From Vitrella brassicaformis (taxonomy: Eukaryota; Sar; Vitrellaceae): a stretch of 64,000 nt of DNA. Below the pieces are notes generated by a model. The model was not told the DNA's origin and made no database searches. It was given only the letters and a program-made list of their open reading frames with translations. The stretch covers positions 17,002-81,001 of the forward strand of contig CDMY01000947.1 of NCBI GenBank assembly GCA_001179505.1, in the 5' to 3' direction. Positions 22,907 to 35,530 of the stretch are shown here, piece after piece (the stretch's first letter is position 1; each line of letters begins with the position of its first letter). A program made the position numbers and the translations under genes.

Positions 22907-23303
22907 ATGGAGCCGCTGGTTCGTGGCGCCACCGGGGTGGCATGCAGACGGGCGTCGCATTGTCCTCCTCATCAGCCTGAAGCAGCGGCCGCACAGCGGC
23001 GGCTGGTCAGCTTTCTGGCCCGACTGGGGCTGAGTAGGAGATCTCACGAGCCGGAGCCCTCACTGTTGCCCGACACCCCTCGTGTGGCGGTGAGTGAGGA
23101 CAAAGATCTGCCTCTCTCCTCTGGCTGCACCATGTTCATTGGCTTGCATTTTTGCGTGTGCAGGATCCCTTCTGGATCAGGGACAAAAGCATGCAGGGAG
23201 CGTTCTTGCCTGACGCGATTGAGCTGAGCTGGAACCTCGCGAAGATCAAAAGGTACACACACACACACATCATTCTTTCGCGTCGGCTCTCTCCTCTCCT
23301 CTG

Positions 23304-23335
<32 letters not shown>

Positions 23336-23482
23336 CAGGGCGTACAACAGGCTCGAGGGCGGCGTGGAGGGTCCTCGTGAGCGCCTGGAGGGCAGTGTGG
23401 ACGAGATCAACAATGTGCTTATGGAGACCTTCATGCGCTTCCACATGGCCACCAAAGACATGAAAGCAAGTGGGGTAGAGGG

Positions 23483-23531
<49 letters not shown>

Positions 23532-24490
23532 GGGAGAGATGGGGTCATGCGGTTTGCCTGTGGGTGGCGTCTGTTGATCAGAGGAGATAGCCGAGAAGAA
23601 CATGGCGACATCGTATGCTGTTATGGTGAGGTAATGAGTGCCGCACATAGGACCGTCTTCCCTCTGAAAGTCGCCTTCTGTCCCGTTCTGCTGTCGCACA
23701 TACATGTGTCAGGAGTGGCTAACGTTGAAGCCCCCGAATGCCGCGGTGTGGGACGTCATCCCAAAGGAAGGCGCACTGGTGCAGGTAGGTGTGAAGTGAA
23801 GGAAGACACACACGTCACACCACACCACACCACACCACGACACAAGACAACAGAGCAGCACTCGTAGATGCAATGCCGCCGCCCCTGTGTGTCTGCCTGT
23901 CTGTCTATCTGTCTGTATGTGTGTGTGTGTGCAGGCGAGGACGATGAAGGAGACGGTCGGCGATCGGGAGCTGTCCTTCATTCAGCTGACCTCCAGGATC
24001 GAATATGAACAGGTGTGTGTGTACTGCACCCACACACATCGACGCGCTGCTCACTGCCGTGGGTTCATTGCGGGCTGGGCTTCATTCCATTCCCTAGTAT
24101 GCGGAGTACAAGGGCCTCAAGCGGAAGAAGAGCATCACCATCGGCATGGACGGCGGCAAGGAGGAAGCGGGCGAATGGAAAACGAGGAAAGCCATCGTCG
24201 TCTTCAGCTTCTGCGTAAGAATGAATCCACACACCACACACACAGACCCACCCACCCACCCGATACACACACATCCTCGTATCTTTCAACAGGCAGGACA
24301 CAAATCTCTCCCTCCCTCTCTCTCTCTCGGCATGTATCTTTCCCTTACTTGTGTTGTTCAGACGGGTGGTCCGAGGATCTTTCGGATCATCTCTGTGAAG
24401 GACTCGTCGGTTGTGCAGGACGAGCAGAGCGAGTTGGAGTGGGCCAAGCAGTGGCTGGATCGCTGGGTGGGGAAGAAGAAACCGTCCTGA
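22907..24490 (+). CDS. Conserved-looking protein of unknown function
   Basis: Seven exons: 22907-23089, 23164-23252, 23339-23465, 23713-23784, 23935-24012, 24098-24214, 24362-24490; 264 residues. The start is basic and Ala/Arg rich (MEPLVRGATGVACRRASH), compatible with an organelle presequence. The core has DPFWIRDKSMQGAFLPDAI, a helix with LEGSVDEINNVLMETF, then a beta-rich end (DRELSFIQLTSRIEYEQYAE, KTRKAIVVFSFC, GPRIFRIISVKDS) finishing in a Trp-rich helix. That order is vaguely like Tim44/MRPL45 carboxyl domains, but no diagnostic motif was seen, so no function is assigned. The third intron has a GC donor (AAA then GCAAGT), the only choice that keeps phase. Confidence 0.75.
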
Positions 24491-24925
24491 CTGACCCACT
24501 CCATGCCATGTCATGTGTGGCCTGGTGAGTGGGGGGTTGGGTGAATGTCTGACAGAAAGACATGACGTTCGTTATGTGAGTGTGTCGTTAATCCGATCGA
24601 TGTGATGTGTGGGTCATGTGAATGAAATGAATGTGCCGCCGCCGCGAACACACACTGACGCACACGCACCTTTCATTCTATTCGGCCAATGAATCAAATC
24701 GCATGCACTCGTCCACACAGGACATCCATCGCATCAGGTAGGTAGCCAGGTAGGTGGAAGGAGTCAATCCACTCACTGATTCACTCACTCACTACACCGG
24801 AGCATTGCGTACACACACCATAGCGCATCAATCAATCGTCCCCTACCTTAATACACACACACACACACACACACAACACACACTTCTCACTCACCAGCCC
24901 CTCGACACGACACCTTGCAGCACCG
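24491..24925. other. Convergent intergenic region
   Basis: Tail-to-tail spacer of 435 nt, rich in CACA/TCAC repeats including a CA run at 24853-24874. No gene seen. Confidence 0.7.
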
Positions 24926-27900
24926 CTAGTCGCTAGCCTCCGTCTTGGTCCGCACCACCATCATGCTGCTGCCACCAGCCCCAGGCCCCCCACCAAGCTG
25001 CTCGCTGCTGCTGCTGACGCCCAGCATCTCCCGCACCGGGCGCTTCAGCCTGATGTGCCACGGTAGCCTCAGCTGCCCCTCCAGCTCACGCAGCCACTCG
25101 GCCTCCTCGGCTGACGACAATGCCGCCGAGGGGCCGCGACGGGCACTCAACCGGGATAACACGCTGCCGGGGACATCTTTCTGCACAACAGAAGAACAGA
25201 CGGAGCGATTGATTGCTCTTCGTTCGCCCTCACACCCACACACCCACCTCGCGGATGTGTTTGATGAGCTCCGCCAGAGGCTGCTTGAGGGTGTCGTCAG
25301 GCAGCGTAACGGCCTTGGACTCGAGCAGGGCAGCCACCCCCTCGCTGTCCATCGCCTCCACCCCCTCCCCGTCTGCATGGTCTCCTGTGTCCATGTCCAT
25401 GTCGATGGCGATGCCGCCGTGTGTGGCGGCCTCCTCCTTCTTGGCCTTGACGAAGCAGCGGAGCAGAAAGAAGCGGGAGTTGCTCATGGGCACCTCGGCG
25501 AGCAGCTCGGTGCGCTCATCGGGTGACTCCACCAGACACACCAGGTCTTCGAAGGTGGTGAACGGGGTGAGGGAAGACTGCTTGAGCTGACAGACAGACA
25601 GACACGTTAGTTAGTCACACACATTGGAATCAATGCGTGATGGATGAATGGAATGCGCCTTGTCTGTGTTGCTCTCGGTCACTCACCTCGTCAAATTTGT
25701 CAGCGAGTCTCTTGAGGTCCGGCTGCGGCTGTGCGCGAAGCAGCTGCAGCACCTGGTCCGTCGTGATGTCCGATACAGCCAGCCGCCGGACCTCTCGCTG
25801 CTCCTGCTGCTCTTGTTGTTGTTGTTGCATCGGCTGTTCGGCCTGGTCGGCCCCACCACCACACGCGGCAGCAGCAGCCCCGGCAGCAGCAGGAGGGGGC
25901 GATGGCGGCGCGAGCGCTCTCGAATCTTGGCGCACTGGGGAGTCGTCAGACGCACCGGCGTGCGCCTCCTCGCTCACTGCAGCTTCATCCTGCGCCTTCA
26001 CCACCGCCTCTTCTCCCACTTCTGCTGCGTCCTCGGCCTTCTCTTCTTGGGCATTGGCCGTTTCCCGACGGTCGTCTCTCGCAGCCGGCGACACACGCTC
26101 GGGTGGGAGATCTGGTGGGGGCATCTTCTGCAATTGCTCCGTGTCAGTCGTTGCCGCCGGCTGCTGTTTGTTGTCGCCATTCTGTGGCTTCGGAGGAGCG
26201 GGGGCTGGTGAGGGGACGGGCTGAGGCTGAGGCTGAGAGGGCACTGGTGGCTGTGCGCCTGGTGGCTCGGCAGAGGGAGCCTTTTGTTGCCGTTGGTAGG
26301 GCTGCTCCTGTGTTAGAGCGGGCAGCGTCTGCATCGGGGTGGGGGTGGGCTGGGGTGCTGCTTTCTTGGGTGGCGGCAGCACGGCACCGCGGTCAGATGA
26401 CTAAGGGATAGAACAACACGCATCCATTCAATCAACACGATGCCTTCATTCCCAGCTCCCTGTGTCGTGTCGTGTCGTGTCGTTTCTTTCTGCCCTCTGT
26501 TTCTTACCCTGGCTTGTGCGGCGGCTAGCGGTGCGAACGGCGGGGAGGATCCTGATACCAGGTGACGGTGGGTGGGACGGACGGGTGGCGGCAGTGGCGG
26601 GGATGGGGATGGCGGGGGTAGTGGGGTCGCCAAGCCGGCAATGGACCTCTGGCGTGCAGTATTCATCGCTGCCTGCCATGCTGCAGCAATTCTTCTGTCA
26701 GCGGCCAGCGAGCGAGCCGTCGGCGCCCCCATCCTCATGTCCCCCATGTGCTGCTGCAGATGAGCCGCCCCGGTGCCGTTTGGTCTCGCCGCAAAAACAG
26801 CAGCCACACCAGGCACACCGGTGGCAGCGGCAGCCGCCGGAGAAGACTGCTCCCTGGCCTCGTCCTCCTCCCACCTCCAGTCATGCTCGTCAAACAGCTT
26901 CTGGTAGCCCGTGATGGCCTGAGCCCTTTCCCGGGCCTCGTTCCGTACCTTGATGGCCTCTTCAAGGGCGGCCCGGACCGGCCTGCCGTTGATGCGCACC
27001 AGCTTGGTGACGGCCTGCCGGGCGCCGGTGGGCGTGCGGGGCGTGCCTAGGTGGACGTCGAAGGCGTGGAGACGGCGTGTGTCCTTGTGGTAGTACTGGG
27101 TGATGTACAGAGGGGTGGGGGCGCAAAGTTCCCGCAGCTTGACGATGATGGGAAGCGTCGTGGGACGCCGTGCCGCCCACAAAGCGTCCTGCACACACAC
27201 ACAAAAGGCATAGGGGAGAGAAGGACAAAGGCAGTAAGGCAATGAAATGGGTGCTGCATCGCATCGCATCGCATCTGTGTCCGTGTGTGTGTTCTGTGTT
27301 CTCTGTTATTGCTCGTGTATGTGTACCGATGGCTCTTTCGCTTCGGCGCTCCGCTCGTCGATGGCATCCCAGCCGTGCTGATCGAGTATGGCCCTATAGC
27401 CCCGCAGCACCGAATAGCCATTCATCTTGGCACCGGCCTGCTTGTTCCGCCAGTTGATGGCCCGCTCAAGGGCGGTCCGCACACCGCACCCACCGATGAC
27501 GAGACACTCCATTGCCGGATTGCCGCTGGTGAAGCCCTGGATGTGGCCGTAGACCGTCCTGGAGATCACCTGGATGCCCAGCTTGCCGGAAGGCAGCGCT
27601 TCCTCCAGGCTCGTCAGGATCGGCTGCAAAGCCTCACAGGGCCAGGGGCGCCGCGGCTGCTTGGGCGCCGCTCTTTTCTTTTTCTGCTTCTGCCGCCCCT
27701 GGCCTTGGTCTGGTGGTCTCTGCACGGCCTCGACATGGAAGGGCAGGTCGGCTGGTCTCGGCTGAATGTGCTGGTAGGGGGGGCGGTGGCTGTGCTGCTG
27801 GGGTGAGGGGTGCTGCTGGGGCGCCGGGGAGGCCGGGGAAGCCATGTCTGAGATGCATTCATCAACCACAGACGAACACACGCACAGCACAATTGCCAGC

Positions 27901-29487
27901 GCTCCTGTCTGGCGCATCCATCCGTGGTGTGAACCGTACCGTTTGTCATGGGAAGCTTCGTGCTAACGGGCATTTGCATGAGAGGGCCGTGAGTCAGCAC
28001 AGGGCTGCTGCTGTTGGCCTGGCCTGCAGTGCACACAACACAACATGGCATGACCAACACGCATTGCATTGCGCCCATCCATCCCATCGCTGGCCTGGCC
28101 GCACGTATCGGATTGACCCAATCAACAAGACAGACCACCAGACACACCCACCCACCTTGAGCGAAGCGTCTCATTTCCTGCTCGCTGCTGTCCATGGGTC
28201 TCTCCGGCAGCGCGCGGGGAGCGGATGCCGCGCTGGCTTGCGGGGGTGGTGCCGTGCCACCGCCTTGCTTCCTGGCCTCATCGGCCTTCCTCTGCCACTC
28301 TATCCTGTGAACAAGCCGCCACCCGTCCAGATAGGCCTTGACCAGTCCAGCAAAGGTGGCTGGTGAGGGTTCGAAGCAGCACCCCGCCACGTGCCAGAAG
28401 CCCCTCGGGTCCCACGCCACCTTCTGCCCCAGGTGCTGGTTCTCAAAGAGCAGCGCAGTGGCCATGCTGTTGAGGGCGTCCCGGCTCAGAGGGGTGTCCG
28501 GGAGTGCCCGTCTGGTGGTGCAGATGCTGGGAACGCCCCGCAAGCCAATCGCCTCCCTAGTGTGATCCCTCGTTGGGGCGCCAGACTGCTGAATGGACCG
28601 CCATACGTCAGCCGCAGTAGTCACTGCAGAACCAGAAATAGAAGCCGCTGCACCGGCAACACCAGCAGCAGGGGCAGCCAAAGCAGGGGCAGAGAGGCCG
28701 GCAGCAGCAGGGGGGTGCGATGACGGGGCGTGTCGGTGCGATGCCATTGCCGCTGGGGGCACAGAAGGGGGGCGATTCAACGGCTGCTGATCCTGCTGTA
28801 AGGGGGGAGGGGCCGAGGGGGCCCGGTTGGGGTGGTGCGAAGCGTGTGAAGCGGCAGCGTGGTGGCCACCGATGGTGCCGGTGCCGGGGTATCGAGGAGC
28901 AAGGGGGTACATTGTGCCCGGTTGGAAAGGGTTGAGTGCAGAGGGATAAGCATACCCCGGTGCAGTATACTGCAGGGCGCCATAGACGGCCGCATGGGAT
29001 GGCGACGCGTATGGGTTGGGGTGGGCCATGGGCAGCTGGTGGGCGTAGGGAGACTGGAAGCCTCGCGCGAGAGGCGAGGATGACTGCAAGGCTGACTGCA
29101 GCTGACTGGCTTGAAACGACAGCGGCGCGATGGCTGCCGGCAAATAAGGGAAGTGTGGCTGCTGCACCTGCTGGGCGACTGGCTGCTGCACCTTGGCGAT
29201 CTCGGCGTGCCTTGCCTTCTTAAGCTGACCCTGCCCTTGACCATTCGCCTGTTGGGCGTCGTAAAGCTGTTACAACAAGTCACACCAGACAGTCTGATCA
29301 ATCAATCGAATGATTTATGACGCCACTCGCTTGTCTGTACCGTGATGTGGTCTTGACTCGTCTCGCCCCCCACTTGCTCGTTTGGACGCTTCCTCCCTCC
29401 ATTGACAGCAGCGGGGTCAAATTGCGCGGCTGGCGGGCTTACCATTGGCACCGGGCGGCCAGGGGGAACCCGTGTGTGAGGCTCCAT
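24926..29487 (-). CDS. Large low-complexity protein with repeated module, possibly AP2-like
   Basis: Eight exons: 29487-29341, 29266-28156, 28023-27940, 27847-27327, 27188-26508, 26400-25687, 25586-25248, 25180-24926; 1,283 residues. Ordered islands sit in Gln/Pro/Ala-rich sequence. Island 1 has GQKVAWDPRGFWHVAGCC followed by a helix. Islands 2 and 3 share an arrangement: an IxG..VRxALExAIxxRN helix, then GYxxLxDxHxW (GCGVRTALERAINWRN ... GYRAILDQHGWD; NGRPVRAALEEAIKVRN ... GYQKLFDEHDWR). The strand-plus-helix pattern recalls AP2 DNA-binding domains of alveolates, but this is uncertain. A carboxyl region (FEDLVCLVESPDERTELLAEV ... LAELIKHIRE) has no assignment. A QQQQ tract precedes DITTDQVLQLLRAQ. 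A nuclear regulatory role is a guess. Confidence 0.7.
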
Positions 29488-29576
29488 CGCTCTCCAAAGG
29501 CGAAACACCCACCCCACCTCCGATCGATCGGCAAGGAAGGGATCGACGCAACAAAAAACGGCGCAGGAGCGAGGCG
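29488..29576. promoter_or_regulatory. 89-nt bidirectional promoter region
   Basis: Only 89 nt separate the start codons of two divergent genes, so both 5' leaders and the promoter must fit here or overlap coding sequence. The GCGAGCT heptamer is absent; GCGAAAC, CGATCGATCG and GAGCGAGGCG occur. Confidence 0.5.
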
Positions 29577-31964
29577 ATGAGTAGCTCTGGGGCAGCTGCG
29601 GCGGCTGCGGGGTCGCAGAAGCGCAAGTGGGATGGCAAACAAGGTGACGAAGTTGACTATCTTGCTGCGAGTATCGAGCACAGCCAGCGGGTAACAGAGG
29701 AGCTGCAGACGCTGAGCCGCGGCCTCGTGGACAAGGAGCTTTCGATGGGCGGGACGGGGGGTGCAGCCTCGGTAAGGAGCGCAGACACATAGAAGCCTTG
29801 CAATGTGGATCGGTGCTCTCACTGCTGTGTTTCGTGCGCCCTCCGGCACAGAACGAGTGTATGCGTGATGTGTTGGAGATCAACGTCGCTGGAGAGTTGA
29901 TGCGCGCCCGCCGGTCGGCCCTCTGTGCGGCCAAGGGCAGTGTGCTGGCGGTGATGTTTTGTGGCAAGTTTGACGCTGGCTTCATTAGAGACGATAGCAA
30001 TCGCATCTTCCTGCAGGTCAACCACACGCAGCCATGCGTTGACTTGCAGCTGACACACACAGCCAGCCAGCCAGCCAGACATGACACAATGGTGTGCCGG
30101 TGTTGTTGCAGATCTGGCCGCCCGCCTTCAAGTGGTGAGAGGGGCGGACGAACACTGAGGGGATTGGCGGATGGGGTGTGTGTGTGATCTGATCAGGTTG
30201 GTTGGAGAGCTCATACTGTATTCGGGCGAGCAGGTCGACAATGTGACCCTGACACCCGCCAGACAAACCGATGCGCCATACAAGTGAGGAAGGAAAGGCC
30301 TATTCGCTCGCTATGTGCGTGTGCATGTTTCCGCCATCCTCAGGTACTGGGCCGAGCTACTTCTGTCCGACCCCTCCACGAAGCGGCGCGCCAACGACGG
30401 TGCGGTGGCGGCAGGAGAGAACGACCAGCAGCCCCCCGCACACGACGGCCAGCAGGGAGGGGGACAGCCACAGAGCGATGCTGAGGACCTCTCTGTTGAG
30501 CTGACCAGTATGATCAGGCGGGCCAAGGCGGACAAGGCTGCGCAGGAGGCGAGGCGCGACGCCATCAAACCGCTGCTGAAGACGGGCAATATGGAGGACG
30601 ATACGGTGAGGCGAACACAGAACAGCAGAGGAGTGCAAACTCAATGGTGCGCTCGCTGTCACATCTCTATGTCGTCAGTTGGTGTCGATTGACGTCCTCG
30701 GTCAGAAGATCACCGTGACCAAAGCCGTAGCGAAGTCGCTGGGGGACGATTCGACGTTCGCAAACCGATTCCTCAAGTCCGCCAGTAGCAGCGAGTGGAA
30801 CACACACTTATGGTTGGTTGGCATGTTGCCCTTGTTTGTTCGTTAAGGCATCACACTCTGACCGTGGAAGCGCCTCCGGAGCACGTGCAGAGGGTGGTGG
30901 ACATAGTCGCCCGTGCGCACATGACGGGGGCGTCTATCACAGCGGCTGACGTGCAGGGGGCGAGGGGTGACCTGGCCATCAAGGGCTACCAACACGCACT
31001 CATCATGTCAGAGCGACAAGAACACACAGAGCTGCTCACCACACAGTGCCCCGACGGCTGTTCTCTGTCTGTGTGTTGGTTTGTGTCAGGTACGGCTTGG
31101 ATGCTGATCGCTATTTGGGTCCCATTGACGGCCTACTGACCACCGAGCACCTGCACAAGATGCGACAGTGGTGTGAGGGCGAGGAGGACGCCCCGGCTAT
31201 CCCTCCGTGTGTGGGCGAGCCGGTCATCCGCATATACAAGTGAGGAGGGCAGGCCAGACGGTCGTGAGCATGACGGCACTCTCTCACCATCCCTCTGTGT
31301 CTTGATGTGTGTGTGTGTGTTGTGGCAGGGCGACAGTGGATGGGTGGAGGTGGCTGGATTTCTTCGATGCCGTCAAGGGCCACTCCCCACTGCTGCTCAT
31401 CTCCAAGGTGGCCGACAGCAATGAGCTCTTCGCCCTCATCATCGAGGGGCCCATCGAGGTCACCGGGGCGGCCGATAGCGAGCGCAACACGACATCATAC
31501 GCCTTCAAGCTGCGGGGGACAGAAAGCCACGCATATGTGGGCGGCATCGGCTGGAACAGCGGCATGTATATCGCGGGCACACAGGTGGGTACTCATTTCA
31601 ACCAGCAACGCAGTCATGGTAATGATCTCTCTATCCGTGTGTGCAGGAGAGAGTCACCGACCTCATCGATTTCTCTTCACCCGCCTCCAATATGACGGCC
31701 GTCCTCTCCGGATCCGCATGCCTCGATTTCGGTGTCCGTCTGGCCGCCCAGATCGGCGCGCCAGCAGCGGCCAGCGATGAGATCATGAAACGGTGCCAGG
31801 GCTTCATGCGGGAGGAGGGGCAGCCCGATGAGTGGCGCCAGTGGGAGCGGCCGAGTGTCAAGCCGAGCGACCGCGGCTGGGACGGTGACGTAGTGTTCCT
31901 GCCTGTGTCTGTGAAGGGGTGGCAGTTTGAGATCGATGAGCTGGAGGCATACAAGCTGGCATGA
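29577..31964 (+). CDS. BTB/POZ-type protein with TLDc-like C-terminal region
   Basis: Ten exons: 29577-29771, 29852-30016, 30112-30134, 30197-30283, 30344-30605, 30679-30812, 30848-31045, 31090-31239, 31329-31584, 31647-31964; about 595 residues. After a coiled-coil start, exon 2 has VLEINVAGELMRARRSAL...VMFCGKFDAGF, the first strand and helix of a BTB or K+-channel tetramerisation fold. A second similar start (VSIDVLGQKITVTKAVAKS) appears from residue 245, followed by EHVQRVVDIVARAH. The end (HSPLLLISKVADSNELFALI, SYAFKLRG, GWDGDVVFLP) resembles a TLDc domain. BTB proteins commonly act as Cullin-3 adaptors or oligomerisation modules. Exon 7 could instead end at 31012 with a GC donor, dropping eleven residues. 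A decayed paralogue is at 4543-6595. Confidence 0.75.
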
Positions 31965-33190
31965 GGGCGGGGGGGAGGGAGGGAGGGCGGGCTGGCAAGC
32001 GTGACGCATAGATGGAGGCGGGAGGGGGGGAATGAGAGACTGCAGCCAAATACTTCATCTGACAATTGTACATCTACCCGTGTGTCCACGTCGATGAAGG
32101 AATGAATGAATGGATGGATGGATGACTCAAAATCAGTCGACGGACAACCTCATCACATACCTCCTTTGACACTCGTCCTCTGAAGTGCGTCTCTCAGACT
32201 GCAAGCATGTATTAATCTGCCCGTTCCCCCCTCTCTCGTGCACACGGATACATCCATCCATTCATTGAGTGCCAGATGCACAGCGCCGCAACAAGCACAC
32301 GGTTGTGTGCCCTCTGCAGCATATGCACCCATGACGCCACACGCACAGACATGCACACACACACACCAAGTGAGTCCAGTGAGTGAGATGAGGAGACACC
32401 TGTAAAGGAGAAAAATCAGGCCCAACGGCGGAGTGAGTTCGAGTAACCTTACTCGGAATGCAACCATTGCAATCATGCACAACGGAGCGAGCGACCTTCT
32501 CAGAGCTAGAGAAGGTCCACTGATGAGGAAGGGGTTAATTACTTCGTAGACAGACAGACAGACAGACACGACAGCACCTTCCTGGTTTGAAAAAGAAGGC
32601 GACACGGAGCAGAGCAGAACACACACACACGGCATCATACGTGCAGAGAATAGCCGCATTTTCAGCAAATGTTAATACGTTTTGCTGAAGGCCATGAAGA
32701 TACACGCACGCACACACACTTAACACACACACGGGGCACACATTGGCATGAGACAGACAGACAGACAGACAGACAGAGAGGCGCATGGACCAACAGACAA
32801 GCACATACGAGAAACATCATGCCCCTGAGAAGACGGGAGAAAAAGAGGCATCGCACGGACCCACACACCACTCCCACCACACCCGTCTCGATAATTGTAC
32901 ATGCGCCATAGCAGGCGTACGGGCAAGATCACCCCTTGCTTGGACGCCCGATGCCCGCCATCATCTCTTCGTTCGCGGGCTCCCTTACTTGACTGAAACA
33001 AGATCCATCAATCCATCTCTCTATGTCGTTGATTGAAGAAAGAATCCCCCCATCCACAGACACACAGATGCGGATGGGTGATTCAAGAAACAAGACACAC
33101 ATACACACACACACGTACGCAGAGAGACGGGCAGAGAGAGAGTGAGAGAGAGAAGGAGACCCCTCCATCCCCTCACACCACACCACACCA
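31965..33190. other. Convergent intergenic region
   Basis: Holds GGGA repeats just after the BTB gene (31969-31987), CAGA/GACA runs (32550-32568, 32751-32778) and GA-rich sequence (33120-33160). No frame with domain or splice support. Confidence 0.6.
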
Positions 33191-35498
33191 TCACTGGAGA
33201 GCTGCAAACCCATCGGTCACGTCGTCTCCCTTGCTGCGGTGGTGCATCACCCGCCCCAGCAGTGTCGGCCCCCATGGCGTCCCCTCACACTGCTCACCGA
33301 CACCAGCACTACCAGCAGCCGACACAGACGCACCACCCCCACCCACCAGCCCCCGCCCCGTGTCGATCTTGAGCCCGCGGTAGCTCTCGGCGAGGCTGGC
33401 ACGGCGCGCCATCTGGGGGCCCTCGACCTCGAGGTCTGCCAGAGGTGTGTCCATCCGGCTGGGCGACGGACGCACTCGGGGAGAGGGGGGAGATGGGGAG
33501 AGGGAGGGTGGGCTCCAGATGGTTGCTGTGTGCTGGCTGTGTGTGATGGTTGAGTAGGGGCAGGGGCATGGGTGGTGCAGCCAGTGGAGGAAGGACGTGG
33601 GCAGGGTGTCCTGCTGGTCCCACACACGCTGCAGCAGCTCCACCGCACCCTCACCAGCACCAACCTGACGAATGACACACATGACGCGAGCGAGCGAATG
33701 ACACACATAGAAAGAGAATGGCTGCCAATCAACCATGACACCCCACCCCACTCACCGCATGATGGTGTGTCGACACTGGTGTGACGGGCGTCCAGGGCTC
33801 CCCCCCGTCAGACGACACCCCCCCAACCGCCCAGCAGTCCTCCTCGTCCCCCCACGCCTTGCTGCTCAGCGAAGGCAGCGGCGACATCGGCTCCACACCC
33901 GTCTGGCTGGGCAGCAGGATCTTGGCTGCACGCGGGGCGTCGAACCGCTTGGACTGCAGGATGAGCCGACCGTGGCGGTCTTCGTACAGCCGCACGGACG
34001 AAAAGAACGGCTCGGCCGTCAGCACCTGCGACAGCTTCGTGAAGCCGAACGTCGTCGGCTGCAGCATGGCGCGGAAGCTGCGTGAATGGCACAGCGCAAA
34101 CACGAGAAACAGGGGGCAGTGAATGTGTGTGCACCGCATCAGGAATGATCGGTTCTCTCTCTGCCGTACCCCCGCTTGCGCGCTTGTGTGCGTACCGTTC
34201 GAGCAGTCTCTTCTTGAGCTGGGCGAGCACGATGCCGTTCTGCCGCTCATCCAGCACCTTGACCAGCCGGTCGCACCACATCCTCGCCAGCCCCATGCTC
34301 TTGCCCGCACACACAGGCACCCTCTCCGACACAGACACAGTGGGCGACCGGGGCGACATGCACGACGATGCAGTGGGGCTACGGGCACCGTCAATGGACG
34401 GGCTCAGCCGGCCAAGCAGGACTGGCCCAGCCATTTGTGTGCTTGGAGTTGGGCTGGACGGCCGTGTGGTGGTGGTGGTGATGAGGGTGAATGGGTCCGG
34501 GGAGGCGGGGGGGACCACCGACAGACGGAAGGGGGAGGGCGATGGGCACGGTGATGGGGAGGGGGAGGGGGAGGGAAGCGGCGAAGGGGAGGGGTGGTGC
34601 TTGGCGGGTGTCTTGGTGCGTGGCTTGAAGTCGGCCAGGGCGGCCTTGGTGAGATTGTGGCACGCAGAGGACGGCTGCAGCAGACTGAACACCAGACAGA
34701 CAGACAGACAGAGGAGGCATGAGTGTGAGTTGGCTGGGGGATCGGTGCGTGTGGCAGTGTAGCAGGAACTGAACCTGTTTTCGTATGCGAGGAAGCCGTA
34801 TGAGATGGCGAGTTGGATCATGTGGCAAAGCTGCCCCAGGGAGAGCTCCTTGAGGACCCCCGTGGCGGTCTGCTTGAACTCTGCCGCCATGCCGTAGCGA
34901 CCGCCCTTGAACTGATGGTAACCCAGGTTGTGCCCTACACACACCCATACGCACACAGAGCAGCACGGTGAGCCTGTGTTTGGTGGCGTGTGGTGGCGAG
35001 GGGGGTGCGATGAACTCTCCACTCACTCTTACCTTCTGGCCGTTTGCCGCCCTGTCCATGCTGCATGGGTCGCCTGATCTCGGCGAGGAAGGCCCGCCAC
35101 ACCTCCGCAGCGTAAAGGTTTGACGGGTCCTTGGGATCAACCCACGAGCCTTCCCGACCTGCACGCACACACAACATTGCAATGGACGCAAACACAGAGA
35201 GATGTAGATGTAGGCACGCCCCGGCACAGCCACCTACCGGCCAGATATATATATGTGCCCGACTGCCCGGGCTGCTGCTGCGGTGACGCTGACAAGGCTG
35301 AGGGCGACTTGGAGCCCTTGTTGGCCGTCGCGCCACCCACTCGCGACACCTCGTAGCGGTCCAGGGCCGTACAGATGAAGACCAAGTTGTTCACGTGGTA
35401 GGCCGGTGCATGTCGCTCTTGCAAACGGCGCACCACCTGATGGCATAAACACACACACACACACACACACAAACAGGCATTGCACGATGGACGGATAC

Positions 35499-35530
<32 letters not shown>

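Noticed and set aside
25637-26411. Plus-strand frames rich in Cys/Ala/Leu
   Set aside because: Opposite strand of the Pro/Gln/Ala-rich exon 26400-25687.
27614-29191. 525-codon minus frame treated as one exon
   Set aside because: The first part is real (exon 29266-28156) but the rest reads through introns; splice signals and the module similarity support eight exons.
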